Origin: Collybia mongolica
Taxonomy: Eukaryota > Basidiomycota > Agaricomycetes > Agaricales > Clitocybaceae
Assembly: GCA_013420905.1 (NCBI GenBank)
Contig: JAAXNY010000005.1
Coordinates: forward strand, 1-64,000
Reading direction: 5' to 3'
DNA: 64,000 nucleotides
Shown here piece after piece: positions 44,432 to 57,715 of this stretch (its first letter is position 1; each line of letters starts with the position of its first letter). The notes below the pieces were generated by a model, which was not told the origin of the DNA, made no database searches, and saw only the letters and a program-made list of their open reading frames with translations. Both the position numbers and the translations under genes were made by a program.

Positions 44432-45764
44432 TAAGGCTGTCCAAGTATGAATATATTATTTTTTAAACCGTATCATAATATATTCGTATCGTATCAGTGC
44501 AGTTGGGCTCAATATCTATTGGTAGAGTAATTGTAATGTATCGTATGCAATTTGTACTCATAATTAATTGTATTATAATCATATTATGAGAGAACACGAG
44601 CACTGTCGAGATAATTGACATCTGACCCGAAACATTTCTTCAACCACTCCTTGACAACAACTGTTTTCGAGGCAGACACTGCTGTTAAAGAGGAGCGCGT
44701 GTCAGAAAGTGTGTGTTTACTACTTGAGAATAAGCGCTCGACTGAAATGCTGACACCAGGAATTGCTAGAATGTCACGAGCAATGCGGGCAAGGACTGGG
44801 TAGTTGGTGGCGTTGGTCTGCATCGAGTCAGCCAGTAGGAAGCCCCAGAACGCCAATGAATTTACCTTCCACCATCTCAGAGCATCGCCGTCAAGGCACG
44901 GGTTTGTTCCACTAAAATAGGCCTCAAGTTCTGTAATGGCTGGTTTCTGCTGCGTACGAGGTCTCGATCAATGCAATCAGTGACTTCACTCGCATAGCCA
45001 ATAGACCAAGTCCACCATTCTGCTCTATTCCGGGGGCTTTGGAAAAATGTGCGATGTACGTTATTGCCAGGTCCAAGCCATACTTGCCCCGGACAACAAG
45101 AAGTTCTTTCTGATCATCTGGGCACTGAAAAACGCGCTCCCATGACCGATTGAATGTGTAGTATGTCCCCTCTGTGCTGTCGTGATTGAGATCAGAAAAA
45201 TTCGTCGCGATGGGCCCATCTTTTGATCCACATGGCAGTGTTGTCGGGAGCTTCTTTATCAGAAAGGTGAGTTTCTTTACCAAATCATCGAGCAGCAGCC
45301 GATCTTCTAGAGATATCGCCTCAGCCATGAAGGGATTGGTTGCGCACAACTGGTCCAACACCGGTCAGCCCCAGAACGCTTTGTACTACTCGAAGGCATC
45401 GTCATTGCTGAAATGGAAGTATTGGAATTTCGGACTTGAGGCGAAATTTTGTTCTATTTCATCTGTTGTCAGTGGCAATGAATAGTCCGATCGGTCGCCG
45501 AATCCGAGATATTTGTTCTATTTTATGTGTTGTTTAGTGCCAATGAATGGTCCGATCGGTCACTGAGTCCGAGATATTACATATTGGTTCCATAATTAAG
45601 TATGATTAAATATGACCCTCGTATCATATTATATCTATATTTATATCATATCATAATCTCTCGTATTCTTAGATCCTGTGAGTATGCCGGTGACATATTG
45701 TAATCATAATATTCTAAAATAATCTGAGTATATTTAAATATAGTCATACTCTTGGACAGCCTTA
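44432..45764. mobile_element. hAT-family DNA transposon, internally deleted, with intact ends
   Basis: Perfect 14-bp terminal inverted repeats TAAGGCTGTCCAAG (44432-44445 and complement at 45751-45764) are flanked by the 8-bp target duplication GATTGTTC (44424-44431 and 45765-45772). Eight-base duplications and a C-terminal hAT dimerisation domain inside are hallmarks of the superfamily. At 1.33 kb it is shorter than autonomous elements (usually 2.5 kb or more). AT-rich subterminal sequence surrounds the transposase remnant, and a ~75-bp tandem duplication (CCGATCGGTC...CCGAGATAT) lies at about 45440-45585. Confidence 0.93.
44584..45361 (-). pseudogene. hAT transposase remnant (C-terminal dimerisation domain)
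   Basis: Reading 45361 toward 44584, one exon covers RGKYGLDLAITYIAHFSKA. After the segment FSGTNPCLDGDALRWWK and a 48-nt intron, YPVLARIARDILAIPGVS, SVERLFSSSKHT and LSDTRSSL give the conserved hAT C-terminal dimerisation region. The RNase H-like catalytic core and the BED-type DNA-binding end are missing, and upstream sequence (45362-45480) has stops. The protein could not catalyse transposition, but the ends remain potential substrates. Confidence 0.85.
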
Positions 45765-45772
45765 GATTGTTC

Positions 45773-48700
45773 GCCGCCGCTGGAATTCGAGGTTCGGCCA
45801 TTCGTGAGCGGAGGACTCCTCGACATCGGGTGCCCATCATGTGCTGGACTTCAGGCCTTTAGGGGCCGTGGGGTTGAGATGTTGGGAGGGCGTCCCAGAC
45901 AAGTTAATTTAGGAGAGCACCGATGGGGCGTGATCACGTGGGGAGTTGTTCATTTTTTCTCAGATTCCGAACTGGGAATCAAAATGACTGCGACTTCGTG
46001 ACCAGCTTGAAACCTTGAGGTGAGTGCCCAATTTCAATCAAGCCTCTTGCTCGAGCCCACCAATTGGATATAACATACATTCAACTGCACGTAGCACTCA
46101 AAAGCAATGCCCAACTGTGAAAAATAGTTCACGCGTCGAACCTCAAGTCAAACTGGCTCCCAGGCGTCAGTTTGTGTCTGTGTTATCTGGATCAGAAGGT
46201 GTGTTTCTAGCAGCCAAAAGGCTTAAGTAGAGTCATAAACAACGAGGAAAAAAAATACGAGGGGCCTGAATACTGTGGTTTGGCCTTTTCTACCGACGTT
46301 TGCACAGGTAACGCCGTTGGATATCCAAAGTCTACAATCTGGATAAATTACATACTGCACGTTTAGGACTGACTCAAATTACCAGGGCTCCGAACTCGAG
46401 AGTGGCTAGCAATAACGCGCCGCGCCTACGATGACGAGGCGTCGAAGGGGCATCGTCCTTCTGAGGTATAGGCGGCCACAGAAAGGCCAGTGGACATTCA
46501 AGGGATGTACGAAGTGGGATAGCGTTGAAATTCAAGCTCAAGTTCTGACAATCGGAGAAAATTGCAATCAAATTGGTCGGTTTTCTGCCTCTGAACACGC
46601 AACGCCATTTACAAAATCACCGACCCATTCGAAGCCCCCACTAAATTATATTCTTTGAATGCTCTATGACTCAGGGAAGGTAGTAGATCTCATGGGTAAT
46701 TTCTACCATTCTACCACTTCTAGACACAACGGAGGGCCAGCTAGGTTATTTCCCGCGGAGCGGAGAAAAACATTGGCCTCAATGTATACGGTGGAAAAAT
46801 GGTTACCATGGGTACGCCATAGTTATAAGTTGCGACCTTCCACGTTGGAAAGCAACCTATAGCTCCTGAACACGCATGCTCACAGGAATCACAAAGGCCG
46901 TTCGGTGCGCAACCCGTGGCGATTGGACACATAAATGCAGTTATGAGGAACTATGGACCTCATATAGAGGTCCGAATCCAACTGTTCCGAACCGCATGCA
47001 AGCTCATAGACTACCCAGGGAGTATGTTATTTGCATGAGGCTCTTAAGAAACGTATATCGAAACCAGTCAAGGCGACGTTGTAGTGTTGGTGCTATGTAA
47101 CCAAGGTGCGTAAAGTAGCCATTGAGTGCTGAGCCTTGGATACCACGAGTTTCGACCGACCCGATCCTAGTTCTATCCGGAACGCCACTCCTACACAGGT
47201 GGACAATTGACGAGATTATTCGGAGCCAACAGCCGGTAGTTAGAATGTAGTCCGCACGGAAATTGAAAAGGAAATTATAGGTGGTTAACGTTACCATTTA
47301 CTATACCTGCGCACGCCCGATGAAGAACTGGTACAGGCCCAACAAATATTACAGAAAAAGCACGTTCCAAGACACAGCGTATAGAGAAGTATCGCACAGC
47401 CATGGCGCCTCACAAATGCCTCCCAGCAGAAGTTGTGGCACAAATTTCATCCTTTGTACGCGTGAAAGAGATAACATTGCCTCTCCGAACCAAAACCACA
47501 CGCTATACATCCTCGAGAGGGTCTGTTCAAGATGGAGGACGACCTGACTTGCCGCAGTTTTTGGGGCAGGATCTGTGTTCCGCAGTCCACCAATATGGAT
47601 GCTTCCCAACACACCCTACCACTGATTGGCACCTCGTTGATCGACATCCGAACTCAATGGCCTCAGAATTTTGTATGGGTTTTTTTCCGTGCACGTGCAT
47701 ATGGATATTTCACCACCGCGAACATCGCTTCTTCACTGTAAAATCACCTTCAGGCGTTATCCGCTCTGCATTAACATTACACTAATTCGCAGTCTCACCC
47801 TCCATATCATGGAGTGTGACGCGACTGGATTTGGTGAAAATCTGTTACTCCTGGCCCGCCCAGAGCTATACTCTCTGGAAAAGGGCGCGGAGTCTATCAC
47901 CTCACCTTAGCAAGAAGCTCTGATCAAATCTCTCTCCAGGGTGTCTGCTTTCGAGTTCTTTGTTGTATGTTCTATCGATCTGGACTGCAACACACGAAAG
48001 CCCAGATACTCAAATGTCTCAAGTGTATACGGAAAAACTGCGTGAGCACATTGAGCTAACCACTGGCGAATTAAATGCAATCTGTACAAACATTGAAGAA
48101 TTGTGACCAGAATAGTGGCTATCCGCTTCCCAGGCCCAAGTGAAATCCGCACTGGAACATTGTAGACTTGCTCAAGCAGAGACATACTCCAAAGCAGAAC
48201 CTGTAGACAGATTTGAACGTTTCTTTCAGATTACAAATAAATTCCGTCGGCGGTTTCGGCGCGGATTATTGCCCATTGTATTAGCGATGCTGAGTACAGA
48301 GATGATTTTCCCCCAAAGCGAAGAGCAGGTTCTAAATGTGAAGGGAGATCTCTCCTGCAGCATATCGTATGTGGATGCGAATACACACCTCATCACCAGC
48401 TGGCTCGGTGGATTTCTACTTCATGATCCCTTTCATAGTAGTGTTAACAATCTACGTTAAGGCAAACTATAAACACCTTCAACTCCCGAAGGAGGGACCT
48501 TTTCTTTGAGAACCTTTTCAGATATTCCATAAGTTTTGGGCACTGAAATTTATTTTCAACAAGATGGATTTGCCGCATCGCACCTAGAGTCTTGTATCTT
48601 TTTGTAGTGCTGGAAAGCTTGGAAATGACCGTATTCCGCAAGCAACTATATTACCTTATGCATATCCTCGATTAAAGTCGTTTTCCACAAGCCAGGGTAT

Positions 48701-50729
48701 TCGACAACTCAAACTAAGGGTCCATCCATCCCTCCACTCCCTCACGAGCCTTCTTCAATTTTATTGTGCTCGACTCAATATCACTCCATTGTGATTGACT
48801 GGTAGAACTCACCTTTTCTCTCGGCTTTTTCAAATACTTTGTTTGACCTATTGGAAAATCACAGCGGTGTGCAGGGCTTTACTAGTGTGGATGCCGCGCT
48901 TGGGTTCCATAGTAGGGACCAATTTTTTATCCGCAGCGACTCGCAATCAATCTTCGAACGCAAGACACGGGGTAACGTGGATGGACTCCTATCGTATCTG
49001 AATTGTCCAACTCTGGAAGATTAGCGTTAAAGACTCGTAATTCCTTCCATCCCTGGTCCAGAGGTAAGTCGATCGAGTTCCATCCGGAGTGATCCTTTTT
49101 TAAACCCTCCATCGCCAATCGCTCTTACGCAATGGCAATCCGCTTCATCGAACGACTTATCAGACTTACCACCGCTCTCATCACATTGACAATCGACTCC
49201 ATGAAGGAAGGAACCTGACATCCGGAATATTGCGCTTTTGGTTTTTTGGTTTTCCTACAGTCGTGCATTGTCAGAACCCTTAGCGGCTTTGAACCCTTGG
49301 GAGGACGTATTCTCAGAATGATGAGTTGTATAAGGCTTAATAACCTTTGGGACGTCCGGGAATGGGTAGTTGGGAGTTTCCCACATGGGTACTCATCTAG
49401 TCCCCTCCGACTTTCTGCTGTTGCTCTGCTGAATGATTCTCTTAAGTGGTATCGGATTGCGGAAGGGCCCTGTAGCACCAGCGAACGCGGAACGTCGAAC
49501 TGTAATTCCGGATACTCACTCTGACTAAATATAAAGAGCCCGTCGGGTATCAACGCCGAGGCGGTAAATCTCTCACAGTAGATGGGAGCCAGAAGAGGGC
49601 CGCGTGTTCCGAACGAAGGGATTAGTGCTTACATTTCGGATCTTAGTGCCCCCCAGTCTATACTCATACAGCATATGTCCCGGCGCACTCATTCGACACA
49701 TCCATGAGTGCATCTTCCCCGTCCACAGTTACTTTTGGAAGACCGAGTCCCCAGCTTTTAAGGTGGGACAGAAGTTAGAACGGGATGCTGTAGAAAATCT
49801 GGTCTGTGAATCACCATGGGAACGGAGGGAAGGAGCGTTGGGCAGGGCGCCTTTGGATGAGAGAAAACGCGGTTGTTGAATAGGCGTCAGAGTCCCTTCG
49901 CGTGTAACTGTGTATTAGAGGTAGGCCGTCCTCACGTAACGTTTGTTCATTTCTCCCGTGGCCCTTGTTGTCGTCGGCATTTGTCATGAACCCTCTCGTC
50001 GTCGTCTTATACTGTCCTCCGGCACCATCTCCGTTGACCCCACGTCCCATCTCTCTTCGGTGTACTCATTCCTTGTTCGCACACTATTGGCCTCTCCCAA
50101 CATACGCCGATCACATTCTCGACAGAAAAACAAATTACACCGCAGTGGTTCCGGGTTTAACGTTTTGCCTTCAGCCCAGGCAGAGCTAATACGGACTCAC
50201 ATGGGCAACGATGGACAAACTCTCAGCATCTTCATTCGTACAGGATGATCTACGCGGAACCCTGGAGAAGAGCCACAGAGCAAGGCGATTTAGGCCTCAA
50301 TAGGGTGTGGCGTATACGATTTTGTTGGGTGCTAGAGGAGAGGATCTCGAGCCTGGCGTAAAGGGTGCATGAGGGAAGGGAATGCGCGAAGGTTGGCCTT
50401 GGAGGTAGAATATGGCGAGCATCAATCGGGAGGTGAGGCCCGTAGTTTCCACCCAGGTCCAGAGGTGGACAATGGGAAACAATTGCGGCATGGAACCGGC
50501 TTGATAGCTTCAGGATGGCTACAATAATGAGGCCAGGATGGCATTACGATACCTCACACCGCATACACCCCGAGGTCCATTAGTAGATTTCCAGAAGTCG
50601 ACATATCTGAGGGAACGGCGGGGCCAAGGGCTACGATGGGCACAGAGGGGCGTTGGAACGTTGACGCGTTGACGACGCTGAGCATCTGCGAAAAAAATTA
50701 GAAGGCCCAGTCGTGGGAATTCCAGATAT
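45773..50729. other. Region without a confident gene
   Basis: A possible F-box-like start on the plus strand (MAPHKCLPAEVVAQISSFV, 47402-47458) and leucine-rich fragments near 48500-49050 hint at a decayed F-box/leucine-rich gene. Frames are broken throughout and I cannot assemble exons. Nothing else is recognised. Confidence 0.4.
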
Positions 50730-52788
50730 GTGCCTTTTTAGTGACGCGACGCGATTGAGGTCAAGTTGCGATAAAGATTGTACGCGTTGTGGCACGCGTA
50801 ATCGATTGTGAGTGTCAGGGTAAGTCAGTGAACGATATACGCTTAAAGTAGCGAGGACAAGGGATTCGTACCTACGATACGCAAGAACGTGTGTCCAGTG
50901 CGCATATAGTCATACACCGGAGTGAACTGATCATATTCGCAAGGTTAGCCAGTTGTTTCTGATAGAGGCACAGAAGCGGCACCAAGATCGTTCGTTATCT
51001 AGCTAAGGAATCACAGTCGCCACCGCTCTGATGAAATGCAGAGGCTCGAGAAAAAGGGACTCTGGAGTCAGCATGGAATTACGTCACACGCAATTGTCCT
51101 CATGCGTAATGGTAGGCGCATGATGAAACCACACACTCTGCCCACACAGCTAAACACCCGGCGCCAATCCAATTTCAAACAGTAAAAACCTGGTTAGTCC
51201 TGTACGACCCGGTGGCATAGTGATTACACATACCTCATCCACATAACTCACCAATCAAGATAGTGCGGGGCGCTTGTTCAAATCAGGGCGGGGTTATTGC
51301 TTCTACAAGTTAATCTTGAATGGGCGACTGGTGTGGTGATTCTGCATGCCACACGTACTCTAATTGAATATACTGATATTACTATGGGGAAGTCCTTGCT
51401 CGGTGGTAAGATATGTATATTTCTTCCCTAGGTTGATCAATAATCACTTGCCTAGATAGGGGCTTGGCCTGGGGAGATATATCCAATCACGATGCTCCTG
51501 GTATCACAGTCGATCCGTTTTGGATATTGGATACTAGACGGAGGGGAGGGGATGGGGGTCTTTGGAGGAGAATAAAAAGCGCAGATGTTGAGTGGGCGCG
51601 ACATTAGTTATCATATGGCAGGTATTTTGGTATCCGATCGGCACGGTTTTGCGCTGATGAGCAAGAACGTACCTTATAGTCGTCTCCAGGAGTCATTGCA
51701 AAGAGGGGAGACATGGAACACGGACGACGTTGATGTGCTGCATTTTAGATTTATGTAGCGTAGAACCCCAAGGTGCTGCCAACACCCCAAATCCTCGAGG
51801 TACCAAGTAAGATTCACCTCCAGGATGCGGGGTGGGTGCATGGCTTAGGCCGGAAAAAAGAAAGGAACGGCGGGGGAATGATAGGGTTGCAAATTTACAG
51901 TGGTCATCTTCAACAGCCTGAACGAAAAGTTTCTCGCATTCCTCGAGGGGTTTATGCATCATGCACCAATCTGGATCGAGTGGAAGTCAAAACTGGGAGT
52001 TTGAGTAAAATTTTGACGTTGGTCCGTGCGCGTGCCTGATGCACGTGCCCTGCGGGTGGCTATGCTACTTTTTTCAACATCAAACCGGGCATTTTACCTG
52101 CGTCAAACGAGAGCCTCTGGTGAACGGCCCTTCTGTAGGGTGGCTTTGCCAAATGCTCTCAACGGTGAGCGTTTTTCACTTAAAGCTAGTACTTATGTTT
52201 TTCGGGCTGATGGGCCATTGCTTGCGTCAAAATTTCAACTACGAGAATCGCGTTCTTCATGACCTGGGCGTTATTTGGATCTGTCAGACTGTGAGTATCA
52301 TCCCCGTCAAACATGTGGATTGATCTGAATTCGCTTGCTCGTCCGATTCTAGTACTAAATGAGGCCGTAAAAATGCAATGGTGGAGGCGTGTGATTGGAG
52401 TTGCCCCTTAGTCTTCTGCTCACGATTATGCTGCTTTATACGGCCTCCAAGGGATGTGAATTCTCAAACCATGTCCTGGATCCTGCGGTATGCTTAAGAG
52501 CCCAGGGTCATCTATGTAAACAGAAGGACTCACTCCACGAGGTTCATGCACCAAGAATATCCGGGAAACGTGAATACGCTGGTTCATGACTAAAAATGTC
52601 TGATGACAGAATGACGGCTTGCTTGTCAGGTTAACGATAGGATTCGTATTAAACCTACATAAGGTTACAGTAGGCCTTGTTCAAGAAAAGTTGACTCGCC
52701 GTACCCTCTGACATCTGCGACTCGTAAAGGGGAAGGTACTATAAGTATAGGGTAAGTCTGGCCGTGTCCGTCGTCTCCTGCTACTGAA

Positions 52789-54055
52789 ATGAGGTTCATA
52801 ATATTTTTGCTCTTTTCTATTTTCTTTGGTATAGTGCTGTCTACCCCCGTAGACGACATATATTCAAGTAGAAGAGAAATTCTATCCTGGAATCCTATCT
52901 AACCCTCTCACACTCGTTTGGGGGAGACTGATACACCATTGAAGCGGTTTTAAATGTAAGTGACAGAACTCGTAACTCACCAGCTAATATTGGACGTCTA
53001 CTTATGTTTGGTCATTTGCTAGTACTAATATTCTGGACTGGATTCATCTCGCTCAGTTTGGCACTGTAGAATTCGAATCTCTCAGCATTTCCGCACCAGG
53101 TAGGCTCCGTGTTGAAACAACGATTTTTAAAATGAAATTACAACAAATGGAGTTCGTGCGCACAGGAATACACTGATTGAGTAATTCCATGATTGACCTC
53201 TTGTAGTTCCTGCTAACTTTTGGCATCTCACGCCATAGATGGAATTCTGTGGCTCGGCCTATCGTAAATACCATCCAGCAACAATTGGATACGCATCCTG
53301 GCTACTCTATTGTAATAGCGGGGTACTCCTTGGGAGGTAATACGTTCTCCAAGTAACACCAATGTAGAATGATCTTTACTATTCTTAGGGTTGTTGTCGA
53401 GTGTTGGGGGAACGACTATAAAGGCAAAGTTCTCTAATGTGTAAGTCGCATATCCGCACCCCCACGATTTTTAGAAGATTCACACCGTTCTATAAAATAG
53501 CCCAATTCATATGTATACCTATGGGCAACCGAGGTGAGCGCCAAAGGGACAGGTAGGCTCGTGATTTACTCCGCAATTTGGGACGGGTAACAGCGCATAC
53601 GCAAACTGGGTTAATCAACAGTTTGGCTCTGAGACTATATTTCGCGGTGAGCATACTGTGCTCCATCCAATCTTGGTGTCCATTAACAGTATAGTTTGAC
53701 ATCAAGTATTTCACACCACTGACCCGTAAGGATTTAAGTCTCGCCCAGAGATATCTATTTGTTGATAGAATATCACTATAGCTTCTCCCTCGCTCCCTCT
53801 CGTTCCCCAGAAGACTATATGCACCATGATTTGTAGATATGTACCTCATTGAGTCCATGCGTAACTCTAATCTACCCTGATCTAGGAACAGAATACTGGA
53901 CGTTTACAGACCCATCGTCCGCGTCCTCTACGAAGAAGTGCACAACAAACATTGAAGATCCCACTTGTTCAGCGAGTGTCATAACATGCATAGCTTTCGT
54001 CACTCCAGCAGCTTCTTTGTACGTCTCGTTGCCTTATCTCTTGGATTTCCTTTGA
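52789..54055 (+). pseudogene. Class 3 (GxSxG) secreted lipase pseudogene, copy 1
   Basis: The ATG at 52789 opens a signal peptide, MRFIIFLLFSIFFGIVLSTP. After a gap where the second copy has an extra ~180-bp exon, the plus strand reads WNSVARPIVNTIQQQLDTH and then GYSLGG with the nucleophile Ser at 53327-53329. An intron and LLSSVGGTTIKAKFSN follow. Further exons read MYTYGQPR (near 53515), AYANWVNQQFGSETIFRGEH (near 53590) and GTEYWTFTDPSSAS, IEDPTCSAS (near 53885-53985). The order and motifs are those of fungal class 3 lipases, secreted alpha/beta-hydrolases acting on acylglycerols. The missing exon and several stops and shifts make it non-functional. Confidence 0.8.
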
Positions 54056-54315
54056 TAGTTTACACCAGTACTTAAACTTGCCCAGTAGGTCGCCTTTCTG
54101 TTTTTGAATCCCGCACAAAGTCGGTGGGGTATATCTTCCTTATGTCTGTTTATTTGGAACCCCTTCTATATTGTAGTACGAGTTGGACGGCAAAATATTT
54201 TTGTGATTCATTTCGATCCCGAGTGCGAACCTTGCACAGAGGTAAATTTTGTTGCGGGGCCCATGAGTACGCTAACTAAAATGTCAATTGATCGTGTAAA
54301 ATGATCTAAATGAAA

Positions 54316-54667
54316 GCTGGAGACTGGAGCATGGTAGTGGTGGATTGGATTAGTGAGGAGTATGTCGAGCCTCACTCCCGCGGTTATCAATAAACTGTGG
54401 GATGCTTTGTCTCGGCTCCGTCAAGCAGGTTTCGTGCATGGTGACGTTCGTGATGCGAATATCATGGTTCCGAGAAGCGGTGAGCCTAATTTTATGCTAG
54501 TTGATTTTGATTGGGCAGGGAAATTTGGGGAGGTGCGATACCTAATGAATGTATATCGGGGAGAGAAGCTCTGGCAGCCAGATGGGGCATGCGACGGAAA
54601 GCTGATCACTCCTGACCACGATATTCAAATGGTGGAGCACTTATTTAACCATAGAGTGTATTTATAG
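54316..54667 (+). pseudogene. Fragment of a protein-kinase-like gene (C-lobe)
   Basis: AGDWSMVVVDWISEEYV resembles a kinase hinge and is out of frame with the rest. After a shift near 54360-54390 the frame reads LWDALSRLRQAGFVHGDVRD with ANIMV, then FMLVDFDWAGKFGEVRY. HGDVRDAN and DFDWAG correspond to the catalytic loop and Mg-binding loop. No N-lobe is present. It lies at the left border of the module missing from duplicate D2 and faces the Crinkler-kinase gene tail to tail. Confidence 0.7.
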
Positions 54668-54728
54668 GTACTAATGATATTAGCCGTTGTTCTATACCCA
54701 CGATACAAGCATTAATAGTATTCATATG

Positions 54729-57009
54729 TTACCATAATAAGGAATACATTTGCATATCATGAGACTTTTTAATAAGTGAACCCCCTTCGACCCCAAGAAG
54801 TCCTGTGATTGCCCTGGAGGCCAGAAGCGGGTATCGAGTTTCATTTTCCTTGCCAGCCCAATCGAAATCTATCAGCTTCACTTGCTCGTTCCTCGTGATC
54901 ATCACGTTTTGTCGCCTGAGATCCCCAAAAATACAGTCCTGATTATGTAAAACCTGCAGGGCACGAGCAACCTCTCCCTTCGCGCTAGGTGGAACCCACC
55001 TTACTTCGTGCAAAGTTACCCCGTCGACGTACTCCATTACGACCATGCGAAGCTCTCCAAATGTTGGGTCGTCGTCGCGAATGCCCACTCTTCCGCAATA
55101 TAATAACTGTGGCGCCAGGTGCTCTTCGGCCAGGAGTTGATGTGCTTCCTCTCCGTAGCGCTCCACAAACTTTATTACAACGTCCATAGGTGAGCTTCCA
55201 ATCGTTTTTGCATGAAATGAAACACATCCAGGGTCGTCCTCAAGAGGCCGAATGTACTTGAACGATGTTGAGTTTCCTGTTTTGTCGAGAAATGTGGTAA
55301 TCGAGGGAAAGAAGGACTGCTGGGAGTATTTGTGTGTGTCAGGGCGTAGGTCCAGTGCCTCATAATATTTCTCCAGCCTCTCGATGTTTCTCCTCAAGGC
55401 ATATATCGTACGCGCCATCTGTCTGCAACGTGCTTCCGCGAAGGGGGTATCCAGCCCAGTGCGGACGAAATCCGTAAGTCGTTGCACGATCCATTTATTC
55501 GTGAATACTCCACTAAGAACTGCGAGCTACGCACTCGCCGTCGCAACCAGGAATGTTGGACAGCAACTGTTATTCCTCACCAGAAAGTACTATGAGAAAA
55601 ACGTGTCAGTGAATACAAAATGTCGTTCACAGTGGTGAAAACACACATCATCCTGAGCTGCGAATTGGGTAAAGGAGAGGCCTGCTTGTCTTGAGGGATC
55701 ACATCCGCCATCACCAAGTTCATTTTCGTGCTCCAGAAGGACGAGAATCACCTTTATTTTCGATCCTGTCAATTCTGCTTCATACACACCATCAGGTTTG
55801 GACGCATCCGCGTTGTCCCGTTTCAGGATTGTAATCCTGAGGGCTTCCTCAAGAAGAGACCTAAGGGCAGCCATCCGTTGATCCTCGCTTTCATAGATGG
55901 CTGATGAATTCCGCATGTACTCAACAGTGACATTGAGAATATGTTGTGGTACGGGTAAATCTTGATTCGTTACGTCGTCCAGAAAGTGAGCAAACGCAGG
56001 GTGGAATAGCTGGATCGGAGGCGCGATGGTATCTGTGGGATTCTTTGCGTCATAACGGCCATCAAAGATGGGAGAATTGCGTTGGTATTTCCTGTATTTC
56101 TGGGATTTAGCGGATGTCGAGGGTGATTGCGCGGTAAGGGCCTTCTTGAGGGCTATTTCACGCCCTACCGATGGTGGAAACATTCTCATCAGTGGGATAT
56201 GAACCGGAAGATGTGGTACATACTGCTGACCATGGCTACAAGTTTATCGTTCACATCTCCTGGCTCAATGGCTGGGATCGAAGTTCGGAGCGGGGGCAGG
56301 TCCACAACAAGATGAACGTTGCCCTCTTCTAGTTGAACTGAGAAGATGGTAGACAGCTTGAGCAAGGGACGGAGTGCATCGTCGTTATCGAATTTTGTCT
56401 CGTTGACTATCTGTTCAAACTTGGGATCGTGTGGAATAGAAACTTTCCAGAGAACGAGAGTTTTGGCATCAACACCTTTAAAGGTGTGTTGATTTTCCTC
56501 CTTGATCGCCTTCTTGAGAGCCCCGACAGGCTCTGTCCTTTGAATCTTGACCGTAAAGATGTGATTGGGGTCTTCTCCAAGCACCAAACAGTTAAGTTGG
56601 AGCGGTTCGGAGTCGAGGCTCGGATGGGTGACTAACGAAGTCATGAATAGTTTCAAAAGTGTAAAATGGTTTAGAACTCACTAGTAGGACGAGCATTTAC
56701 GACGATATTGAGGTGGTCGTCCACAGGTTGGTCGTCAAACAGTGACGACAATTTGATCAAAGGCCGCAGAGGACGTTTGTTGTTGAGATTCAGCTTTTCA
56801 AGTTTCTCTTCAAGGTCACCGTCGGAAGGGATGGAAACATTCCAGAGAACGAGGTTGTGGGCTGGAACATTGTCAAGTGCCGGCTTCGTTTCCTCCTTGA
56901 TCACCTTCTCGAGCGCGTCGACAGACTCTGTCCTTTCAATCCTGACCGAAAAGATGCGACCTGGATCGCCGCCGATGATCGAACAATTGAGCTTGATTGT
57001 AGTGGTCAT
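54729..57009 (-). pseudogene. Crinkler (CRN)-type protein with two N-terminal headers and a kinase-like C-terminus, one in-frame stop
   Basis: Exons 57009-56682, 56631-56224, 56164-55647 and 55589-54729 are separated by introns of 50, 59 and 57 nt, all in one phase. Residues 1-105 and about 115-230 are two Crinkler header domains: IKLNCSIIGGDPGRIFSVRI with NLVLWNVSIP, and LQLNCLVLGEDPNHIFTVKI with TLVLWKVSIP. The C-terminal part has VVIKFVERYG, VVMEYVDG, GDLRRQN (about 640) and DFDWAG (about 659), a kinase-like fold with Asp and Asn of the catalytic loop kept. Headers of this kind are associated with effector or conflict proteins in several eukaryotes. A TAG at 55529-55527 interrupts exon 4. 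Using the GCGTAG acceptor instead would skip it in frame with a 120-nt intron, losing 20 residues, so a functional product is not excluded. Confidence 0.78.
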
Positions 57010-57715
57010 GATAATTATTCGTCGAACGCGTAGCTGATCGACGATAAGATAAATCAGAACGAGTGTAACACGTACCCAACGCGACTCGCGCAAGGTTTGG
57101 CTTGGTTTGGCTCTTTTCTTTGATCTCTGCCACAACATATTTCTATCCTTATCGCATTCATCAGACTAAATCTGTCTCCTCCAGATCGGCCCTGCCCTCT
57201 TTGAAACCGACCATGACAGAGATAAATTGGTCCCTCCCCTACCTCTCCTCATCAACGATGTGAAGAAGCTTCATACAGGCTTTTCGAAACCCTGAAAACC
57301 CACCAGCACATTCTCAGTCGCCATTCGTCACCTCTCCCCCCGATTCTCCTCTATCCCCGTTAGACCGTTGTGTCAGTGAAGCGGTTCTGTGACTTGCATA
57401 ACGCGAAAGCGGGCTTTGCGCGCGGGGACGTGTGGGATGGATGTAGGGTGCTATCTCTCCGATCCATATTTCACCACCACCTTGTGTCGCGGTAGTCCAT
57501 TCTTGAGTTCAAGATGTACGATTTAATATAGGATAACAGAGGACGCCGTATTGAGGCCCAGGTATTTCAATGAAAATTTTGCAAAAACAGACTATAATTA
57601 TGGACTGCATACAGATCTCAAAACAAACTGAGAACCGCTAATAAGTACAAAAGCTGGTATGTAAGCTCCATAGGGTTCGGAAACGCTGATACCATATTAG
57701 GCGTTACAAAGCAGT

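Larger units (their letters stand above)
50730..57715 (+). repeat. Duplicated segment D, copy 1
   Basis: It aligns collinearly by eye with 58030-62602. Shared parts include 50740-50935, about 50985-51130, 51820-52760, 52785-54275 and 57368-57715. Copy 1 has extra sequence at 51135-51820 and an inserted module at 54276-57367. Divergence is substantial, with many substitutions and short indels, so the duplication is old. Confidence 0.82.

Noticed and set aside
47402..49524. Possible F-box/leucine-rich gene on the plus strand
   Set aside because: Only a short F-box-like start and scattered leucine-rich fragments are seen. I could not connect exons in frame, so it is mentioned only as a hint.
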